Shown: piece after piece, positions 23,570 to 28,466 of the stretch | Position numbering within the stretch: position 1 is the first letter of the stretch | Layout: every line of letters begins with the position of its first letter | Origin: Solobacterium sp. UBA3691 | Lineage (GTDB): Bacteria > Bacillota_I > Bacilli_A > Erysipelotrichales > Erysipelotrichaceae | Assembly (NCBI GenBank): GCA_002372175.1 | Contig: DFIS01000075.1 | Location: 1-28,466 of the forward strand | Length of the DNA stretch: 28,466 nucleotides | Reading direction: 5' to 3' | Notes under the pieces: model-generated | Databases searched by the model: none | Seen by the model: the letters and a program-made list of their open reading frames with translations, nothing else | What the model was told of the DNA's origin: nothing | Program-made: the position numbers and the translations under genes

Positions 23570-23956
23570 TTAAAACTTCAGAGCGTCATTTAAAGCTGCT
23601 TTTTTTGAATCTTCCGGTGAAACATAAACTTGCGCAGGTTTCGACTTCCGAACAGCTTCTGTGTTCTCTTCAAGCTTTCCTGTGACGACACTTGAACAAA
23701 CAAATATTGTTCCTGAGATGATCAATCCTGCTGTTAAGGTGTAATAAGCAGTCGAGTAATTACCGTTGATAATGTAGTTATATGCATCTCCACCAACATA
23801 GACATTCACATCTTCACTGCTTGAATAGTTTTCACTTTTTTTATAATAGTGATGCATTTTATCATAACCCTTATAAAATGTTCCAATTGCTACCATATAA
23901 AGCGCTATGCCAATTATTAACAGTGCAGTGCTTAGATTCTTATTTGTATTATTCAT
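23570..23956 (-). CDS. Small two-helix membrane protein of unknown function
   Basis: This 128-residue protein has two membrane helices (about 8-26 and 70-90) joined by a short polar loop, and a charged C-terminal tail of about 35 residues. The loop contains VNVYVGGDAYNYIINGNY leading into the second helix, a pattern I associate with uncharacterised membrane proteins of Bacillota and relatives, without known function. A modest AAAGG stands seven bases before the ATG. Its TAA is directly followed by the possible first ATG of the zinc-ribbon/TPR gene, so the two products are probably made together and may interact. Confidence 0.7.
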   Translation of the reverse strand: MNNTNKNLSTALLIIGIALYMVAIGTFYKGYDKMHHYYKKSENYSSSEDVNVYVGGDAYNYIINGNYSTAYYTLTAGLIISGTIFVCSSVVTGKLEENTEAVRKSKPAQVYVSPEDSKKAALNDALKF

Positions 23957-23990
23957 TTTTTTGCCTTTCTGCTATCGTTTAATTTAATAT

Positions 23991-24369
23991 TTATGGTTCT
24001 GCAACATAACCGGAAATGCTAACCATATAACACTCAATATATGAGTATTCATCCAGAGCCATTCCCCCTTTTACTTTTACGTTGCCTGACCATTGAGCGT
24101 TTCCGTCGTTATCGAGCGTCAGGGTAACTTCCTCGTCTTCATAAGTCAATTGAGTTCCTGCATGAATTCCATATTTATTAGGAGATTTTGTCGCTACATA
24201 ATAACTAACTTCAGGCTTCAGTTCGACTACAACATCATAGAATTTATATTTCTCAGATCGACTGTAAATGCTGATATCCACATTGATCTCCGGATACCCT
24301 TAAACAGGTTCACTAATACACTAGAACCCGCCAACAAAAACATATTCCCACAATTATACTGATTTCCAT
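23991..24369 (-). pseudogene. Small membrane-anchored protein gene broken by two apparent one-base deletions
   Basis: An ATG at 24369 with GGAGGG seven bases upstream starts a frame encoding MEISIIVGICF that soon stops. Adding one T to the T-run at 24340-24336 continues it as a membrane helix (LLAGSSVLVNLFKG), and adding one G to the G-run at 24299-24297 joins it to the long downstream frame (YPEINVDISIYSRSEKYKF and on to the TAA at 23991). The restored product would be 126 residues: one N-terminal helix and a beta-rich outside domain. As it stands only a GTG-started 96-residue fragment is open. Sequencing error in the two homopolymers is an alternative. It is the first gene of the AT-rich three-gene set. 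Confidence 0.6.
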
Positions 24370-24415
24370 GATGATACCCTCCGATTTTCAATAAAATATA
24401 ATCTGGATTTGTATG

Positions 24416-24452
24416 CTTACATTTTTCAGTATATCAAAATGTAAGTACATTT
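24416..24452. promoter_or_regulatory. Three-half-site operator in the divergent XRE control region
   Basis: CTTACATTTT (24416-24425) and AAAATGTAAG (24436-24445) are perfect inverted copies ten bases apart; TACATTT (24446-24452) follows the second, so AAATGTA and TACATTT also form a 7-2-7 palindrome. Three half-sites between two divergent genes, one an XRE repressor, suggest cooperative autoregulation. Confidence 0.55.
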
Positions 24453-24466
24453 CAAATTATTTAGAT

Positions 24467-24673
24467 ATGAAAATCAGTTATGCTCCGCTTTGGAAAACCA
24501 TGGAGAGAAGACGTATCAGTTCTTATAAACTGATAAAGGATTATGATTTCAGTGGCAGAACGATCAACAATCTAAAGCATGATGTTTCAATCACAATGGT
24601 AACTTTAGGCAAACTCTGTGAGATCCTGGAGTGCACACCAAACGACATCGTTACATTTATATCCGAGGAATAA
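24467..24673 (+). CDS. Small XRE-family (Cro/CI-type) repressor
   Basis: This 68-residue protein is essentially a single helix-turn-helix domain of the short HTH_26-like type: MKISYAPLWKTMERRRISSY, then the recognition region YDFSGRTINNLKHD, and ILECTPNDIV near the end, which matches the usual C-terminal helix of the family. The frame is open further upstream to 24413, but ATG 24467 begins at the conserved N terminus and leaves the operator outside the gene. No strong ribosome site is visible. It is divergent from the AT-rich membrane-protein genes and probably controls them and itself. Confidence 0.8.
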   Translation: MKISYAPLWKTMERRRISSYKLIKDYDFSGRTINNLKHDVSITMVTLGKLCEILECTPNDIVTFISEE

Positions 24674-24752
24674 TCCGTTATATTCCTATACACATCTTCC
24701 GGCTTATTACGAACTTCTTCGTTTCTGCCGTGAACAAACCTTTTACAGTAAA

Positions 24753-24774
24753 AAACTGCATGTGTCTGCAGTTT
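24753..24774 (-). terminator. Hairpin with U-tract on the minus strand
   Basis: AAACTGCA, loop TGTGTC, TGCAGTTT, an 8-base perfect stem. Read on the minus strand it is followed by TTTTTT, so it may back up the pdxK-like gene's terminator; on the plus strand it lies 80 bases after the XRE gene with a poor U-tract. Confidence 0.5.
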
Positions 24775-24781
24775 CATCCAG

Positions 24782-24799
24782 CCCGGTATACCGGGTTTT
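24782..24799 (+). terminator. Short terminator-like hairpin after the XRE gene
   Basis: CCCGG, loop TATA, CCGGG, followed by TTTTCC. It could end the XRE transcript on the plus strand. Confidence 0.5.
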
Positions 24800-24807
24800 C
24801 CTTATAC

Positions 24808-24829
24808 AAAAAAATCTGCTTTCGCAGAT
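24808..24829 (-). terminator. Terminator of the pyridoxal kinase-like gene
   Basis: On the minus strand ATCTGC, loop GAAA, GCAGAT and then seven T residues, starting two bases after the TAA stop. A textbook intrinsic terminator with a GNRA-type tetraloop. Confidence 0.85.
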
Positions 24830-24831
24830 CT

Positions 24832-25662
24832 TTAGTGTTTCATTCTCTCAATCAGATACGGTATTGCCTGTTCGAAGTTTACACCGTAGAGGTTATGCCC
24901 CTCTTCCTGGATCGTCAGATGTATGCATTCTCTGACAAAGTCACAGGCGGTCATGCATGACTCTTCGAAGGTCCTGCCGCTGACCATGCCTCCGCACAGG
25001 GTGCTTGCCCAGATATCCCCGGTGCCGTGGAAGTGTTCGCTCTCTTCCGGTGTAAAGTAACTGAAGTATGTGTCTGTTTCACGGTCATAGGCATATGCCC
25101 CAAGCTTACCGTGTTCAAAGCTGATGCCGGTCAGGACAGCCTTGCGGCATCCCAGGTTTGTCAGTTTCTTCAGCACATCACGCACATATGCTTCATCATA
25201 TGTTTCCTGATACGGGATATCCAGCAGGAAGGATGCTTCGGTCATATTCGGACAGATAATGTCTGCCTTGGCACAGAGCTTTGTCATGGCATGGGCGAAT
25301 TCTGTTGTGAAGCCGGCGTACAGCTTACCGTTGTCTGCCATGCAGGGATCCACGATCTTTACGCAGTTCTGCCCGAAGTCTCTGAACAGTCTTTCGGCAC
25401 AGTCCAGCTGCTCAAACGACCCAAGGTACCCTGTGTATACCGCATCGAACTGAAAGCCTTCCTTCTTCCAGTGCTCCATGATCGGAACGATCTCGGCTGT
25501 CAGGTCATGAAACGTAAAGCCCTTGAACATTGTATGTGTAGATAATACGGCTGTCGGTATGACGGCTGTCTCCACACCCATGGCGGAAAGCACCGGCAGC
25601 GCCACGGTCAGTGAACACTTTCCCACGCAGGAGATATCCTGCATCGTTACTGCTTTCTTCAT
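24832..25662 (-). CDS. Pyridoxal/pyridoxamine kinase-like ribokinase-fold enzyme
   Basis: This 276-residue cytoplasmic kinase belongs to the PdxK/PdxY/ThiD branch of the ribokinase superfamily. It opens with a G-K-C-S-L segment (VGKCSLTVALPVLSAMG), contains VDPCMADNGKLY as the phosphate-binding DPV-like region, NMTEASFLL, and the catalytic FHGTGDIWAS in which Asp of GTGD is the presumed base. Bacillota proteins of this kind are generally called pyridoxamine kinase and salvage vitamin B6 to pyridoxal 5'-phosphate; hydroxymethylpyrimidine kinase activity is an alternative. AAGGAG stands seven bases before the ATG. The lipoprotein gene ends 18 bases upstream, so the two are probably co-transcribed although no functional link is evident. 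Confidence 0.88.
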   Translation of the reverse strand: MKKAVTMQDISCVGKCSLTVALPVLSAMGVETAVIPTAVLSTHTMFKGFTFHDLTAEIVPIMEHWKKEGFQFDAVYTGYLGSFEQLDCAERLFRDFGQNCVKIVDPCMADNGKLYAGFTTEFAHAMTKLCAKADIICPNMTEASFLLDIPYQETYDEAYVRDVLKKLTNLGCRKAVLTGISFEHGKLGAYAYDRETDTYFSYFTPEESEHFHGTGDIWASTLCGGMVSGRTFEESCMTACDFVRECIHLTIQEEGHNLYGVNFEQAIPYLIERMKH

Positions 25663-25680
25663 CTGTCTTCTCCTTATCTG

Positions 25681-26448
25681 TTAGTTTGCAAAGCCGAAAT
25701 CCAGTCCTTCTGCTGCTTTTTCCTGATCGTCTTCCCAGCTCAGGTGCAGGGATCCCTCTTCACTGAAGATAATACGTCCTGTACCGTTCTCATAGACGGT
25801 CTCTTCGGACTGTACCTTACCGTCTGTGCCGAATACCAGGTTCTTCTTTACACAGTCAGTGTATTCTACTGTCATCGTCTCTTCATCAAACTCACCGGAC
25901 ATATTCCATTCAACTGTCTCGGCAGCACTGTTTCCCCATCTGACCGTAAACTTGGCCTGATGACCGTCTCCTGCCTCTACGAAGATTGCAGCCCTGTCAT
26001 GTGCATATGTACCGACAAAGTTCATGACCGGGTTCTGACCCTCTTCCTGTGCATAGGAAGGTGCATCTGTATATACCTTGATGGTGCCGTTAGCTTCTTC
26101 AGTAACCTTGAACTCTACCGTATACTCCAAGTTGTCGAGAACGTACTCAGTCGTCTCATTACCTGTGATCTCATAATCTACAGGCGGATTTACCTTATCG
26201 CCTTCATCGCCTCTTTCAAAGTTCACGATGACCTTGCCGGATGTCATCTCAGAAGCAACATATACGTGTTCACCTTCTGCCACATTGATCGTTCCGGTAC
26301 CTCCGCTGTCCTTCTCCGCATTCTCCATCGTGACCGTGATCGTATTATCTTCATTGGTGGCAATGCCAAGCATGGACTTCTTGGTTGAACAGCCGGTAAT
26401 ACTTAATGCTGTAACAACCGCCAGTACACTGCTAATATACCTTTTCAT
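25681..26448 (-). CDS. Secreted lipoprotein of unknown function
   Basis: This 255-residue protein begins with a lipoprotein signal ending in the lipobox SITGC, so it is anchored by a lipidated cysteine near residue 20. The mature part is beta-strand-rich and acidic, with alternating segments such as GTINVAEGEHVYVASEMTSG and a second half carrying Trp-containing strands; I recognise no named domain. The frame is open to 26496, but ATG 26448 has AGGAG seven bases upstream and gives a normal signal peptide. The pyridoxal kinase-like gene follows after 18 bases, and the MATE-type gene is divergent on the other side. Confidence 0.8.
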   Translation of the reverse strand: MKRYISSVLAVVTALSITGCSTKKSMLGIATNEDNTITVTMENAEKDSGGTGTINVAEGEHVYVASEMTSGKVIVNFERGDEGDKVNPPVDYEITGNETTEYVLDNLEYTVEFKVTEEANGTIKVYTDAPSYAQEEGQNPVMNFVGTYAHDRAAIFVEAGDGHQAKFTVRWGNSAAETVEWNMSGEFDEETMTVEYTDCVKKNLVFGTDGKVQSEETVYENGTGRIIFSEEGSLHLSWEDDQEKAAEGLDFGFAN

Positions 26449-26580
26449 TTCTTTTCTCCTGTGTCCGCATTTCCTGCTGACAATATTATTGTACACTTAT
26501 CCCCCTGAAATGCGTACAGGCCTTAAGATTCCGCAGTCCTGTACAGTAATTTCCTGTTTCATCGTTTTCCTTTATACAGC

Positions 26581-26586
26581 TATAAT
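26581..26586 (+). promoter_or_regulatory. Possible -10 of the MATE-fusion gene
   Basis: TATAAT stands 20 bases before the preferred ATG at 26607; the region 17 bases upstream (TTCATC) is a poor -35. The leader would be about 14 bases. Confidence 0.4.
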
Positions 26587-26606
26587 GAAGAAAAGAGAGT
26601 ATGTAT

Positions 26607-28373
26607 ATGAATCATTCAGATATGAACATGACCCTTCGGCTGATGTTTCGGCTTCTGCCCATTCAGATCCTTTTGGCTGCCGTCGGTGCTGTCAACGGTA
26701 TCGTTACAGGCCTGTTTGCCAGTAATGCTCTTGGTGAAGAGGCGATCAGTGCTGTCGGTCTCTACAATCCCCTGCAGATGTTTATCGGTGCTGTCAGTGC
26801 CATGCTGGTGGGCGGTGCGACGATCCTGTGCGGGCAGTATATGGGCAGAAACATGCACGAAAAGACACAGGATATCTTTTCCCTGGATATCCTGCTCTCC
26901 CTGTTCATCGGACTGCTGATCTCACTTGTACTGCTGGGGGCGGGTCTTTTTACCTCCTGCAGTTTCATTACGAAGGATCCTGTTCTGCAGCCGATCTTCC
27001 GCACATATCTTCTCGGACAGCTGGTCGGTATCATTCCTTTGATCCTCGGCAATCAGCTGGCAGCTTTCCTGTCACTGGAAAACAAGACCTTCCGCACGAC
27101 CGCCGCAAGTATCATCTATATCATCGTGAATGTCATTCTGAACTTCCTGTTCCTGAATGTCTTCCGTCTGGATATTCTCGGTCTTGCCCTGGCATCTTCT
27201 CTTGGCATGTGGATCTTCTGTGCGGCCGAAGCACAGTACTTCTTCACGAAGAAAGCATCTCTGCACTTCCGCTTCAGCCACCCGGCCTGGAGTGACGGTG
27301 CTGCCATGTTCAGGATCGGCGTTCCGGGATCCATGACCTATGTCTATCAGGCCGTTCGCGGCGTGATCGTCAACTCCCTGCTGCTGGCACATGTCGGACA
27401 GGCAGGTATCGCAGCCTTTGCGGCTTCCAACACCCTGATGAATATCTTCTGGTCGATCCCCGCAGGCATGCTGGCGGTATCCCGCATGATGATGAATATC
27501 AGTATCGGTGAAGAGGACAGACAGACCCTGACCGACATCATGCGTGTTGCCATGTTCCGCTACATCCCTGTGATGTGTGCAGTCTCCGCCTGTATCATCC
27601 TGCTGGCAGTGCCGGAAACACAGTTGTACTTCCATGATCCTGCCGATCCGGTATTTGCCAAGACCGTCTCCGCCTTCCGCATTCTGCCGCTGTGCATGCC
27701 GCTGAGCATCATATACATGGTCTTCTCCTGTTACTACCAGTCTTCCGGCAGGACCCTGTACGTTCATATCCTGTCGCTGATCGACGGCGTGATCAGTGTT
27801 GCCTGCTTTACAGCCTTAACGATCAGAGTGCTCGGTATCAGAAGTGTCTACATCGCCAATGTCTTCAACGGTGTTGTCACAACGATCCTGATCATCGGCT
27901 ATGCCTGGATGAAAAATAAGCACATGCCGCGGAACATGGATGAGCTGATGGTGATCCCTGCCGATTTCGGTGTCACCCCGGAAGAGCGCATGGATATCTC
28001 CGTACGCAGTACCGAAGAAGTCGTCACCGTCTCTCAGCAGGTCCACGAGTTCTGCCGCAGCCGGGGTCTTGATGAGAAACGCTCCTATTATGCAGGACTG
28101 TTCCTGGAAGAGATGGCAGGCAATGTTGTTGAGCATGGCTTTACCAAGGACAAAAAGAAACACTCTGTCGATATCCGTGTCGTACACAAGAGTGATGATG
28201 TGATCATGCGTATCCGTGATGACTGTATTCCGTTTGATCCGGCCGAACGTGCTGCCATCACCGATCCCGATGACATCACAAAGAATATCGGTATCCGGAT
28301 GGTCTACAAGATGACCGACAGGATCGAACACCAGAATATTCTGGGACTGAATGTACTGACCATACGTATATAA
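26607..28373 (+). CDS. MATE-type transporter fused to an RsbW-like ATPase domain
   Basis: This 588-residue protein has two parts. Residues 1 to about 440 form a twelve-helix MATE-family exporter (for example SAVGLYNPLQMFIGAVSAMLVGGATI and the second-half helices), which normally expels organic cations by Na+ or H+ exchange. The C-terminal 130 residues form a HATPase_c domain of the anti-sigma-factor kinase type: FLEEMAGNVVEHGF (N-box, Asn506), RDDCIPFDP (G1-like) and NIGIRMVYKM (G2-like). RsbW/SpoIIAB-like domains phosphorylate anti-anti-sigma proteins, so the fusion could let transport state act on a regulator, or nucleotide bind and gate transport. ATG 26607 is preferred over 26601, which lies too close to the weak GAGAG. 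A strong terminator follows. Confidence 0.85.
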   Translation: MNHSDMNMTLRLMFRLLPIQILLAAVGAVNGIVTGLFASNALGEEAISAVGLYNPLQMFIGAVSAMLVGGATILCGQYMGRNMHEKTQDIFSLDILLSLFIGLLISLVLLGAGLFTSCSFITKDPVLQPIFRTYLLGQLVGIIPLILGNQLAAFLSLENKTFRTTAASIIYIIVNVILNFLFLNVFRLDILGLALASSLGMWIFCAAEAQYFFTKKASLHFRFSHPAWSDGAAMFRIGVPGSMTYVYQAVRGVIVNSLLLAHVGQAGIAAFAASNTLMNIFWSIPAGMLAVSRMMMNISIGEEDRQTLTDIMRVAMFRYIPVMCAVSACIILLAVPETQLYFHDPADPVFAKTVSAFRILPLCMPLSIIYMVFSCYYQSSGRTLYVHILSLIDGVISVACFTALTIRVLGIRSVYIANVFNGVVTTILIIGYAWMKNKHMPRNMDELMVIPADFGVTPEERMDISVRSTEEVVTVSQQVHEFCRSRGLDEKRSYYAGLFLEEMAGNVVEHGFTKDKKKHSVDIRVVHKSDDVIMRIRDDCIPFDPAERAAITDPDDITKNIGIRMVYKMTDRIEHQNILGLNVLTIRI

Positions 28374-28375
28374 AC

Positions 28376-28403
28376 AAAAAACTCTCTGTACAGAGAGTTT
28401 TAT
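28376..28403. terminator. Bidirectional terminator between the MATE-fusion gene and tRNA-Lys
   Basis: AAACTCTC, loop TGTACA, GAGAGTTT with T-rich sequence on the plus side and AAAAAA before it, so it has a U-tract on both strands. It can end the MATE-fusion transcript and the incoming tRNA-Lys transcript. Confidence 0.8.
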
Positions 28404-28410
28404 TTACAAG

Positions 28411-28466
28411 TGGTGACCCCTTAGGGATTCGAACCCTAGACCCACTGATTAAGAGTCAGTTGCTCT
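28411..28466 (-). tRNA. tRNA-Lys (anticodon CTT), 5' part outside the window
   Basis: Read on the minus strand: anticodon stem ACTGA/TCAGT with loop CTCTTAA, giving anticodon CTT, then variable loop, T arm TAGGG-TTCGAAT-CCCTA, acceptor 3' strand AGGGGTC, discriminator A and encoded CCA. The acceptor 5' strand and D-arm start lie beyond the right edge. Confidence 0.92.

Noticed and set aside
24279..24281. GTG start for an intact 96-residue protein ending at 23991
   Set aside because: There is no ribosome site before the GTG, and residues encoded just upstream continue the protein in the same frame; a broken longer gene with a proper start explains the sequence better.
27072..27767. Minus-strand open frame of 231 codons opposite the MATE-fusion gene
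   Set aside because: Antisense shadow rich in His, Asp and Gly with no ribosome site or domain.

Overview
The window looks like chromosomal DNA from an anaerobic, low-G+C-lineage Gram-positive bacterium (Bacillota), possibly an Erysipelotrichia-type gut anaerobe. Reasons: consensus AGGAGG ribosome binding sites, [FeFe] hydrogenases with a SpoIIE-type phosphatase, lipoproteins with classical lipoboxes, tRNA genes with encoded CCA, and many short U-tailed terminators. The class assignment is an inference from gene content. Nearly everything lies on the minus strand; only tRNA-Leu, a small XRE repressor and a MATE-type transporter read on the plus strand.

Region 1 (1-6995, read right to left) is a compact gene chain: a group B-like [FeFe] hydrogenase, a small thioredoxin-like [2Fe-2S] protein, a PAS-containing sensory (group C-like, HydS) hydrogenase, a SpoIIE-type PP2C phosphatase, peptidase T, a PfkB-family sugar kinase and a truncated lipoprotein gene. 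Start and stop codons touch or nearly touch along most of its length. The first four genes form a putative H2/redox sensing module whose output is probably protein dephosphorylation.

Region 2 (7080-11130) is housekeeping: a DUF1232 protein, the translational GTPase TypA/BipA, an S11-family D,D-carboxypeptidase-like lipoprotein, and a tRNA-Leu(GAG) with its own promoter and terminator.

Region 3 (11109-21308, minus) is a seven-gene co-directional array starting at a consensus promoter with a palindromic site: MarR regulator, a 1167-residue ATPase/permease fusion, a secreted GH2 glycosidase, a Card1/Can2-like CARF-nuclease, a PAP2 phosphatase, Ogt and RNase Z. The CARF-nuclease is the most unusual gene because no cas gene or CRISPR array is visible anywhere in the window.

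Region 4 (about 21300-24700) is visibly more AT-rich and has hypothetical genes: a zinc-ribbon/TPR membrane protein, a two-helix membrane protein, a small membrane-anchored gene broken by two apparent one-base frameshifts, and a divergent XRE repressor over a three-half-site operator. A pair of tandem hairpin repeats lies at its left edge. It reads as an acquired accessory island.

Region 5 (24753-28466) holds a pyridoxal/pyridoxamine kinase-like gene behind a lipoprotein gene, a divergently transcribed MATE transporter fused to an RsbW/SpoIIAB-like ATPase domain, and the 3' part of a tRNA-Lys(CTT).
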